Part shown: positions 1 through 13,070 of the stretch, one piece after another
Numbering within the stretch: position 1 is the stretch's first letter
Layout of the letters: every line of letters starts with the position of its first letter
NCBI GenBank assembly: GCA_911728435.2
Contig: CAJVRQ020000085.1
Span: 39,982-103,981, forward strand
Length of the DNA: 64,000 nt
DNA from: Apoderus coryli
Taxonomy: Eukaryota > Arthropoda > Insecta > Coleoptera > Attelabidae
Direction of reading: 5' to 3'
Position numbers and translations under genes: made by a program
Notes under the pieces: generated by a model
Told to the model about the DNA's origin: nothing
The model's input: the letters and a program-made list of their open reading frames with translations, nothing else
The model's database searches: none

Positions 1-1309
1 TTTGAACGTATAATTCTAAATAACAAAATTTTAGTTACAAAACGCGCTAATTCGTTCTAAATTGCTTATTTACGCTTAATCTAACTTCTTATTTTCACTA
101 ATAAAATTTACTTTTAAATTCTAAGTGAGAAAACAGCTTTTTGGGAGCCATTTGAAAGTTTTATTCTAAATAACAAAATTTTAGTAACAAAACGCGCTAA
201 ATCGTTCTAATTTGCTTTTTTATGCTTAATCTAATTTCTTTTGACTAATAAAATTTACTTTTAAATTCTAAGTGTGAAAACAGCTTTTTGGGAGCCATTT
301 GAAAAGTTTAATTCTAAATAACAAAATTTTAGTAACAAAACGCGCTAAATCGTTCTAATTTGCTTTTTTATGCTTAATCTAATTTCTTTTGACTAATAAA
401 ATTTACTTTTAATTTCTAAGTGAGAAAACAGCTTTTTGGGAGCCATTTGAAACGTTTAATTCTAAATAACAAAATTTTAGTAACAAAACGCTCTAATACG
501 TTCTAAATTGCTTATTTACGCTTAATCTAACTTATTTTCACTAATAAAATTAACTTTTAAATTCTAAGTGAGAAAACAGCTTTTTGGCAGCCATTTGAAC
601 GTTTAATTCTAAATAACAAAATTTTAGTAACAAAACGCGCTAATTCGTTCTAATTTGCTTTTTTATGCTTAATCTAATTTCTTTAGACTAATAAAATTTA
701 CTTTTAAATTCTAAGTGTGAAAACAGCTTTTTGGGAGCCATTTGAATAGTTTAATTCTAAATAACAAAATTTTAGTAACAAAACGCGCTAAATCGTTCTA
801 ATTTGCTTTTTTATGCTTAATCTAATTTCTTTTGACTAATAAAATTTACTTTTAATTTCTAAGTGAGAAAACAGCTTTTTGGGAGCCATTTGAAACGTTT
901 AATTCTAAATAACAAAATTTTAGTAACGAAACGCTCTAATACGTTCTAAATTGCTTATTTACGCTTAATCTAACTTATTTTCACTAATAAAATTTACTTT
1001 TAAATTCTAAGTGAGAAAACAGCTTTTTGGCAGCCATTTGAACGTTTAATTCTAAATAACAAAATTTTAGTAACAAAACGCGCTAATTCGTTCTAAATTG
1101 CTTATTTACGCTTAATCTAACTTATTTTCACTAATAAAATTTACTTTTAAATTCTAAGTAAGAAAACAGCTTTTTGGGAGCCATTTGAAAAGTTTAATTC
1201 TAAATAACAAAATTTTAGTAACAAAACGCTCTAATTCGTTCTAATTTGCTTTTTTATGCTTAATCTAATTTCTTTTGACTAATAAAATTTACTTTTAATT
1301 TCTAAGTGA
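1..1309 (-). repeat. Higher-order block, copy matching 8296-9604
   Basis: This block of about nine monomers is nearly identical to 8296-9604. Both begin with the GTTACAAAACGCGC monomer, continue into a TTTGAAAGTTTTATTC monomer, and share the uncommon variants AAAATTAACTTTT (near 548 and 8843) and TTTGAATAGTTT (741 and 9036-9037). A few differences exist, for example GTGTG against GTGAG in the second monomer. Related but less similar blocks start at 1922 and 4877. The match runs up to the N gap, so its true right boundary is unknown. Confidence 0.8.
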
Positions 1310-1610
1310 GAAAACAGCTTTTTGGGAGCCATTTGAAACGTTTAATTCTAAATAACAAAATTTTAGTAACAAAACGCTCTAATACGTTCTAAATTGCTTA
1401 TTTACGCTTAATCTAACTTATTTTCACTAATAAAATTTACTTTTAAATTCTAAGTGAGAAAACAGCTTTTTGGCAGCCATTTGAACGTTTAATTCTAAAT
1501 AACAAAATTTTAGAAACAAAACGCGCTAATTCGTTCTAATTTGCTTTTTTATGCTTAATCTAATTTCTTTAGACTAATAAAATTTACTTTTAAATTCTAA
1601 GTGAGAAAAC

Positions 1611-4138
1611 AGGTTTTTGGCAGCCATTTGAACGTATAATTCTAAATAACAAAATTTTAGTAACAAAACGCGCTAATTCGTTCTAAATTGCTTATTTACG
1701 CTTAATCTAACTTATTTTCAATAATAAAATTTACTTTTAAATTCTAAGTGAGAAAACAGCTTTTTGGGATCCATTTGAAAAGTTTAATTCTAAATAACAA
1801 AATTTTAGTAACAAAACGCGCTAAATCGTTCTAATTTGCTTTTTTATGCTTAATCTAATTTCTTTAGACTAATAAAATTTACTTTTAAATTCTAAGTGAG
1901 AAAACAGCTTTTTGGCAGCCATTTGAACGTATAATTCTAAATAACAAAATTTTAGTTACAAAACGCGCTAATTCGTTCTAAATTGCTTATTTACGCTTAA
2001 TTTAACTTCTTATTTTCACTAATAAAATTTACTTTTAAATTCTAAGTGAGAAAACAGCTTTTTGGGAGCCATTTGAAAGTTTTATTCTAAATAACAAAAT
2101 TTTAGTAACAAAACGCGCTAAATCGTTCTAATTTGCTTTTTTATGCTTAATCTAATTTCTTTTGACTAATAAAATTTACTTTTAAATTCTAAGTGTGAAA
2201 ACAGCTCTTTGGGAGCCATTTGAAAAGTTTAATTCTAAATAACAAAATTTTAGTAACAAAACGCGCTAAATCGTTCTAATTTGCTTTTTTATGCTTAATC
2301 TAATTTCTTTTGACTAATAAAATTTACTTTTAATTTCTAAGTGAGAAAACAGCTTTTTGGGAGCCATTTGAAACGTTTAATTCTAAATAACAAAATTTTA
2401 GTAACAAAACGCTCTAATACGTTCTAAATTGCTTATTTACGCTTAATCTAACTTATTTTCACTAATAAAATTTACTTTTAAATTCTAAGTGAGAAAACAG
2501 CTTTTTGGCAGCCATTTGAACGTTTAATTCTAAATAACAAAATTTTAGTAACAAAACGCGCTAATTCGTTCTAATTTGCTTTTTTATGCTTAATCTAATT
2601 TCTTTAGACTAATAAAATTTACTTTTAAATTCTAAGTGTGAAAACAGCTTTTTGGGAGCCATTTGAAAAGTTTAATTCTAAATAACAAAATTTTAGTAAC
2701 AAAACGCGCTAAATCGTTCTAATTTGCTTTTTTATGCTTAATCTAATTTCTTTTGACTAATAAAATTTACTTTTAATTTCTAAGTGAGAAAACAGCTTTT
2801 TGGGAGCCATTTGAAACGTTTAATTCTAAATAACAAAATTTTAGTAACGAAACGCTCTAATACGTTCTAAATTGCTTATTTACGCTTAATCTAACTTATT
2901 TTCACTAATAAAATTTACTTTTAAATTCTAAGTGAGAAAACAGCTTTTTGGCAGCCATTTGAACGTATAATTCTAAATAACAAAATTTTAGTAACAAAAC
3001 GCGCTAATTCGTTCTAAATTGCTTATTTACGCTTAATCTAACTTATTTTCACTAATAAAATTTACTTTTAAATTCTAAGTGAGAAAACAGCTTTTTGGCA
3101 GCCATTTGAACGTTTAATTCTAAATAACAAAATTTTAGTAACAAAACGCTCTAATACGTTCTAAATTGCTTATTTACGCTTAATCTAACTTATTTTCACT
3201 AATAAAATTTACTTTTAAATTCTAAGTGAGAAAAACAGCTTTTTGGCAGCCATTTGAACGTTTAATTCTAAATAACAAAATTTTAGTAACAAAACGCGCT
3301 AATTCGTTCTAAATTGCTTATTTACGCTTAATCTAACTTATTTTCACTAATAAAATTCACTTTTAAATTCTAAGTGAGAAAACAGCTTTTTGGCAGCCAT
3401 TTGAACGTTTAATTCTAAATAACAAAATTTTAGTAACAAAACGCGCTAATTCGTTCTAAATTGCTTTTTTATGCTTAATCTAATTTCTTTTGACTAATAA
3501 AATTTACTTTTAATTTCTAAGTGAGAAAACAGCTTTTTGGGAGCCATTTGAAACGTTTAATTCTAAATAACAAAATTTTAGTAACAAAACGCTCTAATAC
3601 GTTCTAAATTGCTTATTTACGCTTAATCTAACTTATTTTCACTAATAAAATTTACTTTTAAATTCTAAGTGAGAAAACAGCTTTTTGGCAGCCATTTGAA
3701 CGTTTAATTCTAAATAACAAAATTTTAGTAACAAAACGCGCTAATTCGTTCTAATTTGCTTTTTTATGCTTAATCTAATTTCTTTAGACTAATAAAATTT
3801 ACTTTTAAATTCTAAGTGAGAAAACAGGTTTTTGGCAGCCATTTGAACGTATAATTCTAAATAACAAAATTTTAGTAACAAAACGCGCTAATTCGTTCTA
3901 AATTGCTTATTTACGCTTAATCTAACTTATTTTCACTAATAAAATTTACTTTTAAATTCTAAGTGAGAAAACAGCTTTTTGGGAGCCATTTAAAAAGTTT
4001 AATTCTAAATAACAAAATTTTAGTAACAAAACGCGCTAAATCGTTCTAATTTGCTTTTTTATGCTTAATCTAATTTCTTTAGACTAATAAAATTTACTTT
4101 TAAATTCTAAGTGAGAAAAACAGCTTTTTGGCAGCCAT
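1611..4138 (-). repeat. 15-monomer periodicity in the left array (2,215 bp)
   Basis: The rare variant CAGGTTTTTGG starts at about 1611 and again at 3826, exactly 2,215 bp later, and each is followed by the GTTACAAAACGCGC monomer (starts at 1922 and 4138, 2,216 bp apart). A third CAGGTTTTTGG copy lies at about 7985. The matching context extends upstream of both but is lost about two monomers downstream of 4138, so the unit has been rearranged. The same 15-monomer spacing is seen in the right array. Confidence 0.7.
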
Positions 4139-6281
4139 TTGAACGTATAATTCTAAATAACAAAATTTTAGTTACAAAACGCGCTAATTCGTTCTAAATT
4201 GCTTATTTACGCTTAATCTAACTTCTTATTTTTACTAATAAAATTTACTTTTAAATTCTAAGTGAGAAAACAGCTTTTTGGGAGCCATTTGAAAGTTTTA
4301 TTCTAAATAACAAAATTTTAGTAACAAAACGCGCTAAATCGTTCTAATTTGCTTTTTTATGCTTAATCTAATTTCTTTTGACTAATAAAATTTACTTTTA
4401 ATTTCTAAGTGAGAAAACAGCTTTTTGGCAGCCATTTGAACGTATAATTCTAAATAACAAAATTTTAGTAACAAAACGCGCTAATTCGTTCTAAATTGCT
4501 TATTTACGCTTAATCTAACTTATTTTCACTAATAAAATTTACTTTTAAATTCTAAGTATGAAAACAGCTTTTTGGGAGCCATTTGAACGTTTAATTCTAA
4601 ATATCAACATTTTAGTAACAAAACGCGCTAATTCGTTCTAAATTGCTTATTTACGCTTAATCTAACTTCTTTTCACTAATAAAATTTACTTTTAAATTCT
4701 AAGTGAGAAAACAGCTTTTTGGGAGCCATTTGAAAAGTTTAATTCTAAATAACAAAATTTTAGTAACAAAACGCGCTAAATCGTTCTAATTTGCTTTTTT
4801 ATGCTTAATCTAATTTCTTTAGACTAATAAAATTTACTTTTAAATTCTAAGTGAGAAAACAGCTTTTTGGCAGCCATTTGAACGTATAATTCTAAATAAC
4901 AAAATTTTAGTTACAAAACGCGCTAATTCGTTCTAAATTGCTTATTTACACTTAATCTAACTTCTTATTTTCACTAATAAAATTTACTTTTAAATTCTAA
5001 GTGAGAAAACAGCTTTTTGGGAGCCATTTGAAAGTTTTATTCTAAATAACAAAATTTTAATAACAAAACGCGCTAAATCGTTCTAATTTGCTTTTTTATG
5101 CTTAATCTAATTTCTTTTGACTAATAAAATTTACTTTTAAATTCTAAGTGTGAAAACAGCTTTTTGGGAGCCATTTGAAAAGTTTAATTCTAAATAACAA
5201 AATTTTAGTAACAAAACGCGCTAAATCGTTCTAATTTGCTTTTTTATGCTTAATCTAATTTCTTTTGACTAATAAAATTTACTTTTAATTTCTAAGTGAG
5301 AAAACAGCTTTTTGGGAGCCATTTGAAACGTTTAATTCTAAATAACAAAATTTTAGTAACAAAACGCTCTAATACGTTCTAAATTGCTTATTTACGCTTA
5401 ATCTAACTTATTTTCACTAATAAAATTTACTTTTAAATTCTAAGTGAGAAAACAGCTTTTTGGCAGCCATTTGAACGTTTAATTCTAAATAACAAAATTT
5501 TAGTAACAAAACGCGCTAATTCGTTCTAATTTGCTTTTTTATGCTTAATCTAATTCCTTTAGACTAATAAAATTTACTTTTAAATTCTAAGTGTGAAAAC
5601 AGCTTTTTGGGAGCCATTTGAAAAGTTTAATTCTAAATAACAAAATTTTAGTAACAAAACGCGCTAAATCGTTCTAATTTGCTTTTTTATGCTTAATCTA
5701 ATTTCTTTTGACTAATAAAATTTACTTTTAATTTCTAAGTGAGAAAACAGCTTTTTGGGAGCCATTTGAAACGTTTAATTCTAAATAACAAAATTTTAGT
5801 AACGAAACGCTCTAATACGTTCTAAATTGCTTATTTACGCTTAATCTAACTTATTTTCACTAATAAAATTTACTTTTAAATTCTAAGTGAGAAAACAGCT
5901 TTTTGGCAGCCATTTGAACGTATAATTCTAAATAACAAAATTTTAGTAACAAAACGCGCTAATTCGTTCTAAATTGCTTATTTACGCTTAATCTAACTTA
6001 TTTTCACTAATAAAATTTACTTTTAAATTCTAAGTAAGAAAACAGCTTTTTGGGAGCCATTTGAAAAGTTTAATTCTAAATAACAAAATTTTAGTAACAA
6101 AACGCGCTAAATCGTTCTAATTTGCTTTTTTATGCTTAATCTAATTTCTTTTGACTAATAAAATTTACTTTTAAATTCTAAGTGTGAAAACAGCTTTTTG
6201 GGAGCCATTTGAACGTTTAATTTTAAATAACAAAATTTTAGTAACAAAACGCGCTAAATCGTTCTAATTTGCTTTTATAAA

Positions 6282-6321
6282 AAAGAAATTAGATTAAGCA
6301 TAAGCTTAATCTAATTTCTTT
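6282..6321. repeat. Perfect 18-bp fold-back inverted repeat inside one monomer
   Basis: Arms at 6282-6299 and 6304-6321 are exact reverse complements, separated by the 4-nt spacer ATAA. The right arm is normal monomer sequence (GCTTAATCTAATTTCTTT). The left arm is an extra inverted copy of it inserted after GCTTTTA, so this monomer carries about 27 additional bases. The structure would form an 18-bp hairpin. It looks like a local template-switch or fold-back replication event rather than a functional site, since no other monomer in the window shows it. Confidence 0.92.
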
Positions 6322-8295
6322 AGACTAATAAAATTTACTTTTAAATTCTAAGTGAGAAAACAGCTTTTTGGCAGCCATTTGAACGTATAATTCTAAATAA
6401 CAAAATTTTAGTAGCAAAACACGCTAATTCGTTCTAAATTGCTTATTTACGCTTAATCTAACTTATTTTCACTAATAAAATTTACTTTTAAATTCTAAGT
6501 GAGAAAACAGCTTTTTTGGGATCCATTTGAACGTTTAATTCTAAATAACAAAATTTTAGTAACAAAACGCGCTAATTCGTTGTAAATTGCTTATTTACGC
6601 TTAATCTAACTTATTTTCAATAATAAAATTTACTTTTAAATTCTAAGTAAGAAAACAGCTTTTTGGGAGCCATTTGAACGTTTAATTCTAAATAACAAAA
6701 TTTTAGTAACAAAACGCGCTAATTCGTTGTAAATTGCTTATTTACGCTTAATCTAACTTATTTTCACTAATAAAATTTACTTTTAAATTCTAAGTGAGAA
6801 AACAGCTTTTTGGGAGCCATTTGAACGTTTAATTCTAAATAACAAAATTTTAGTAACAAAACGCGCTAATTCGTTGTGAATTGCTTATTTACGCTTAATC
6901 TAACTTATTTTCACTAATAAAATTTACTTTTAAATTCTAAGTAAGAAAACAGCTTTTTGGGAGCTATTTGAAAAGTTTAATTCTAAATAACAAAATTTTA
7001 GTAACAAAACGCTCTAATTCGTTCTAATTTGCTTTTTTATGCTTAATCTAATTTCTTTTGACTAATAAAATTTACTTTTAATTTCTAAGTGAGAAAACAG
7101 CTTTTTGGGAGCCATTTGAAACGTTTAATTCTAAATAACAAAATTTTAGTAACAAAACGCTCTAATTCGTTCTAATTTGCTTTTTTATGCTTAATCTAAT
7201 TTCTTTTGACTAATAAAATTTACTTTTAATTTCTAAGTGAGAAAACAGCTTTTTGGGAGCCATTTGAAACGTTTAATTCTAAATAACAAAATTTTAGTAA
7301 CAAAACGCTCTAATACGTTCTAAATTGCTTATTTACGCTTAATCTAACTTATTTTCACTAATAAAATTTACTTTTAAATTCTAAGTGAGAAAACAGCTTT
7401 TTGGCAGCCATTTGAACGTTTAATTCTAAATAACAAAATTTTAGTAACAAAACGCGCTAATTCGTTCTAAATTGCTTATTTACGCTTAATCTAACTTATT
7501 TTCACTAATAAAATTTACTTTTAAATTCTAAGTAAGAAAACAGCTTTTTGGGAGCCATTTGAAAAGTTTAATTCTAAATAACAAAATTTTAGTAACAAAA
7601 CGCTCTAATTCGTTCTAATTTGCTTTTTTATGCTTAATCTAATTTCTTTTGACTAATAAAATTTACTTTTAATTTCTAAGTGAGAAAACAGCTTTTTGGG
7701 AGCCATTTGAAACGTTTAATTCTAAATAACAAAATTTTAGTAACAAAACGCTCTAATACGTTCTAAATTGCTTATTTACGCTTAATCTAACTTATTTTCA
7801 CTAATAAAATTTACTTTTAAATTCTAAGTGAGAAAACAGCTTTTTGGCAGCCATTTGAACGTTTAATTCTAAATAACAAAATTTTAGTAACAAAACGCGC
7901 TAATTCGTTCTAATTTGCTTTTTTATGCTTAATCTAATTTCTTTAGACTAATAAAATTTACTTTTAAATTCTAAGTGAGAAAACAGGTTTTTGGCAGCCA
8001 TTTGAACGTATAATTCTAAATAACAAAATTTTAGTAACAAAACGCGCTAATTCGTTCTAAATTGCTTATTTACGCTTAATCTAACTTATTTTCACTAATA
8101 AAATTTACTTTTAAATTCTAAGTGAGAAAACAGCTTTTTGGGAGCCATTTGAAAAGTTTAATTCTAAATAACAAAATTTTAGTAACAAAACGCGCTAAAT
8201 CGTTCTAATTTGCTTTTTTATGCTTAATCTAATTTCTTTAGACTAATAAAATTTACTTTTAAATTCTAAGTGAGAAAACAGCTTTTTGGCAGCCA

Positions 8296-9604
8296 TTTGA
8301 ACGTATAATTCTAAATAACAAAATTTTAGTTACAAAACGCGCTAATTCGTTCTAAATTGCTTATTTACGCTTAATCTAACTTCTTATTTTCACTAATAAA
8401 ATTTACTTTTAAATTCTAAGTGAGAAAACAGCTTTTTGGGAGCCATTTGAAAGTTTTATTCTAAATAACAAAATTTTAGTAACAAAACGCGCTAAATCGT
8501 TCTAATTTGCTTTTTTATGCTTAATCTAATTTCTTTTGACTAATAAAATTTACTTTTAAATTCTAAGTGAGAAAACAGCTTTTTGGGAGCCATTTGAAAA
8601 GTTTAATTCTAAATAACAAAATTTTAGTAACAAAACGCGCTAAATCGTTCTAATTTGCTTTTTTATGCTTAATCTAATTTCTTTTGACTAATAAAATTTA
8701 CTTTTAATTTCTAAGTGAGAAAACAGCTTTTTGGGAGCCATTTGAAACGTTTAATTCTAAATAACAAAATTTTAGTAACAAAACGCTCTAATACGTTCTA
8801 AATTGCTTATTTACGCTTAATCTAACTTATTTTCACTAATAAAATTAACTTTTAAATTCTAAGTGAGAAAAACAGCTTTTTGGCAGCCATTTGAACGTTT
8901 AATTCTAAATAACAAAATTTTAGTAACAAAACGCGCTAATTCGTTCTAATTTGCTTTTTTATGCTTAATCTAATTTCTTTTGACTAATAAAATTTACTTT
9001 TAAATTCTAAGTGTGAAAACAGCTTTTTGGGAGCCATTTGAATAGTTTAATTCTAAATAACAAAATTTTAGTAACAAAACGCGCTAAATCGTTCTAATTT
9101 GCTTTTTTATGCTTAATCTAATTTCTTTTGACTAATAAAATTTACTTTTAATTTCTAAGTGAGAAAACAGCTTTTTGGGAGCCATTTGAAACGTTTAATT
9201 CTAAATAACAAAATTTTAGTAACGAAACGCTCTAATACGTTCTAAATTGCTTATTTACGCTTAATCTAACTTATTTTCACTAATAAAATTTACTTTTAAA
9301 TTCTAAGTGAGAAAACAGCTTTTTGGCAGCCATTTGAACGTTTAATTCTAAATAACAAAATTTTAGTAACAAAACGCGCTAATTCGTTCTAAATTGCTTA
9401 TTTACGCTTAATCTAACTTATTTTCACTAATAAAATTTACTTTTAAATTCTAAGTAAGAAAACAGCTTTTTGGGAGCCATTTGAAAAGTTTAATTCTAAA
9501 TAACAAAATTTTAGTAACAAAACGCTCTAATTCGTTCTAATTTGCTTTTTTATGCTTAATCTAATTTCTTTTGACTAATAAAATTTACTTTTAATTTCTA
9601 AGTG
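8296..9604 (-). repeat. Higher-order block, copy matching 1-1309, ends in gap
   Basis: This is the second copy of the block described at the left edge of the window, offset by 8,295 bp (about 56 monomers). It carries one extra A near 8868 that shifts the offset by one. The sequence stops abruptly in the middle of a monomer where the N run begins. Confidence 0.78.
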
Positions 9605-10104
9605 NNNNNNNNNNNNNNNNNNNNNNNNNNNNNNNNNNNNNNNNNNNNNNNNNNNNNNNNNNNNNNNNNNNNNNNNNNNNNNNNNNNNNNNNNNNNNNNN
9701 NNNNNNNNNNNNNNNNNNNNNNNNNNNNNNNNNNNNNNNNNNNNNNNNNNNNNNNNNNNNNNNNNNNNNNNNNNNNNNNNNNNNNNNNNNNNNNNNNNNN
9801 NNNNNNNNNNNNNNNNNNNNNNNNNNNNNNNNNNNNNNNNNNNNNNNNNNNNNNNNNNNNNNNNNNNNNNNNNNNNNNNNNNNNNNNNNNNNNNNNNNNN
9901 NNNNNNNNNNNNNNNNNNNNNNNNNNNNNNNNNNNNNNNNNNNNNNNNNNNNNNNNNNNNNNNNNNNNNNNNNNNNNNNNNNNNNNNNNNNNNNNNNNNN
10001 NNNNNNNNNNNNNNNNNNNNNNNNNNNNNNNNNNNNNNNNNNNNNNNNNNNNNNNNNNNNNNNNNNNNNNNNNNNNNNNNNNNNNNNNNNNNNNNNNNNN
10101 NNNN
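9605..10104. other. Assembly gap, 500 N
   Basis: There are exactly 500 unknown bases, a conventional filler size, so the true distance is unknown. Satellite runs into the gap on both sides, but on opposite strands. Any reading frame spanning it is an artefact of the Ns. Confidence 0.99.
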
Positions 10105-13070
10105 TTTCTTACTTAGAATTTAAAAGTAAATTTTATTAGTGAAAATAAGTTAGATTAAGCGTAAATAAGCAATTTACAACGAATTAGCGCGTTTTGTTAC
10201 TAAAATTTTGTTATTTAGAATTATACGTTCAAATGGCTGCCAAAAAGCTGTTTTTCTCACTTAGAATTTAAAAGTAAATTTTATTAGTGAAAAATAAGTT
10301 AGATTAAGCGTAAATAAGCAATTTACAACGAATTAGCGCGTTTTGTTACTAAAATTTTTGTTATTTAGAATTAAACGTTCAAATGGCTCCCAAAAAAGCT
10401 GTTTTCTCACTTAGAATTTAAAAGTAAATTTTATTAGTGAAAATAAGTTAGATTAAGCGTAAATAAGCAATTTAGAACGAATTAGAGCGTTTTGTTACTA
10501 AAATATTGTTATTTAGAATTAAACGTTTCAAATAGCTCCCAAAAAGCTGTTTTCTCACTTAGAAATAAAAAGTAAATTTTATTAGTCAAAAGAAATTAGA
10601 TTAAGCACAAAAAAGCAAATTAGAACGATTTAGCGCGTTTTGTTACTAAAATTTTGTTATTTAGAATAAAACTTTCAAATGGCTCCCAAAAAGCTGTTTT
10701 CTCACTTAGAATTTAAAAGTAAATTTTATTAGTGAAAATAAGTTAGATTAAGCGTAAATAAGCAATTTAGAACGAATTAGCGCGTTTTGTTACTAAAATT
10801 TTGTTATTTATAATTATACGTTCAAATGGCTCCCAAAAAGCTGTTTTCTCACTTAGAATTTAAAAGTAAATTTTATTAGTGAAAATAAGTTAGATTAAGC
10901 GTAAATAAGCAATTTACAACGAATTAGCGCGTTTTGTTACTAAAATTTTGTTATTTAGAATTATACGTTCAAATGGCTGCCAAAAAGCTGTTTTCTCACT
11001 TAGAATTTAAAAGTAAATTTTATTAGTGAAAATAAGTTAGATTAAGCGTAAATAAGCAATTTACAACGAATTAGCGCGTTTTTGTTACTAAAATTTTGTT
11101 ATTTAGAATTAAACGTTCAAATGGCTCCCAAAAAGCTGTTTTCTCACTTAGAATTTAAAAGTAAATTTTATTAGTGAAAATAAGTTAGATTAAGCGTAAA
11201 TAAGCAATTTAGAACGAATTAGAGCGTTTTGTTACTAAAATATTGTTATTTAGAATTAAACGTTTCAAATAGCTCCCAAAAAGCTGTTTTCTCACTTAGA
11301 AATAAAAAGTAAATTTTATTAGTCAAAAGAAATTAGATTAAGCGTAAATAAGCAATTTTACAACGAATTAGCGCGTTTTGTTACTAAAATTTTGTTATTT
11401 AGAATTAAACGTTCAAATGGCTCCCAAAAAGCTGTTTTCTCACTTAGAATTTAAAAGTAAATTTTATTAGTGAAAATAAGTTAGATTAAGCGTAAATAAG
11501 CAATTTAGAACGAATTAGAGCGTTTTGTTACTAAAAATATTGTTATTTAGAATTAAACGTTTCAAATAGCTCCCAAAAAGCTGTTTTTCTCACTTAGAAA
11601 TTAAAAGTAAATTTTATAAGTCTAAAGAAATTAGATTAAGCATAAAAAAGCAAATTAGAACGATTTAGCGCGTTTTGTTACTAAAATTTTGTTATTTAGA
11701 ATTAAACTTTTCAAATGGCTCCCAAAAAGCTGTTTTCCACACTTAGAAGTTAAACGTAAATTTTATTAGTCAAAAGAAATTAGATTAAGCATAAAAAAGC
11801 AAATTAGAACGATTTAGCGCGTTTTGTTACTAAAATTTTGTTATTTAGAATAAAACTTTCAAATGGCTCCCAAAAAGCTGTTTTCTCACTTAGAATTTAA
11901 AAGTAAATTTTTATTAGTGAAAATAAGTTAGATTAAGCGTAAATAAGCAATTTAGAACGAATTAGCGCGTTTTGTTACTAAAATTTTGTTATTTAGAATT
12001 AAACTTTTCAAATGGCTGCCAAAAAAGCTGTTTTCTCACTTAGAATTTAAAAGTAAATTTTATTAGTGAAAATAAGTTAGATTAAGCGTAAATAAGCAAT
12101 TTACAACGAATTAGCGCGTTTTGTTACTAAAATTTTGTTATTTAGAATTAAACGTTCAAATGGCTCCCAAAAAGCTGTTTTTCTCACTTAGAATTTAAAA
12201 GTAAATTTTATTAGTGAAAATAAGTTAGATTAAGCGTAAATAAGTAATATAGAACGAATTAGAGCGTTTTGTTACTAAAATATTGTTATTTAGAATTAAA
12301 CGTTTCAAATAGCTCCCAAAAAGCTGTTTTCTCACTTAGAAATAAAAAGTAAATTTTATTAGTCAAAAGAAATTAGATTAAGCGTAAATAAGCAATTTAC
12401 AACGAATTAGCGCGTTTTGTTACTAAAATTTTGTTATTTAGAATTAAACGTTTCAAATGGCTCCCAAAAAGCTGTTTTCTCACTTAGAATTTAAAAGTAA
12501 ATTTTATTAGTGAAAATAAGTTAGATTAAGCGTAAATAAGCAATTTAGAACGAATTAGAGCGTTTTGTTACTAAAATATTGTTATTTAGAATTAAACGTT
12601 TCAAATAGCTCCCAAAAAGCTGTTTTCTCACTTAGAAATTAAAAGTAAATTTTATAAGTCTAAAGAAATTAGATTAAGCATAAAAAAGCAAATTAGAAAC
12701 GATTTAGCGCGTTTTGTTACTAAAATTTTGTTATTTTAGAATTAAACTTTTCAAATGGCTCCCAAAAAGCTGTTTTTCACACTTAGAAGTTAAACGTAAA
12801 TTTTATTAGTCAAAAGAAATTAGATTAAGCACAAAAAAGCAAATTAGAACGATTTAGCGCGTTTTGTTACTAAAATTTTTGTTATTTAGAATAAAAACTT
12901 TCAAATGGCTCCCAAAAAGCTGTTTTTCTCACTTAGAATTTAAAAGTAAATTTTATTAGTGAAAATAAGTTAGATTAAGCGTAAATAAGCAATTTTAGAA
13001 CGAATTAGCGCGTTTTGTTACTAAAATTTTGTTATTTATAATTATACGTTCAAATGGCTCCCCAAAAAGC
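10105..13070 (+). other. Contig-edge stretch with excess homopolymer insertions
   Basis: Compared with equivalent monomers farther right, this 3-kb stretch has roughly 20 one-base expansions of homopolymer runs. Examples are CTGTTTTTCTCAC near 10250, GAAAAATAAG near 10290, GCGTTTTTGTTAC near 11081, AGAAACGATTT near 12695 and GCTCCCCAAAA near 13060. They cease abruptly after about 13070. This is best read as uncorrected long-read consensus error next to the assembly gap, not biology. Confidence 0.8.

Larger units (their letters stand above)
1..9604 (-). repeat. Left satellite array, ~148-bp monomer, ~65 copies
   Basis: The whole stretch is head-to-tail copies of an AT-rich monomer. Taking the recurrent TTTGAA as the monomer start, successive starts at 1, 151, 298, 446 and 594 give lengths of 150, 147, 148 and 148 bp. 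Every copy contains conserved boxes such as AAAACAGCTTTTTGG and TAAATAACAAAATTTTAG, while the segment between them varies. The minus strand is given because these copies are the reverse complement of the larger array to the right of the gap. No reading frame of useful length, RNA gene or mobile element is visible inside it. Variant monomers recur in blocks: GTTACAAAACGCGC copies start at 1, 1922, 4138, 4877 and 8296, so the array has higher-order structure. Function is unknown; such arrays are typical of centromeric, pericentric or subtelomeric heterochromatin, which is inference here. Confidence 0.97.

Noticed and set aside
9602..10123. An apparent 173-codon reading frame across the gap
   Set aside because: It is made almost entirely of N; only its last few codons are real sequence, and those are satellite.
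11100..13070. Treating one-base length variants near the gap as true satellite subfamilies
   Set aside because: They are confined to homopolymers next to the gap and account exactly for the extra length of that unit, so error is the simpler explanation.
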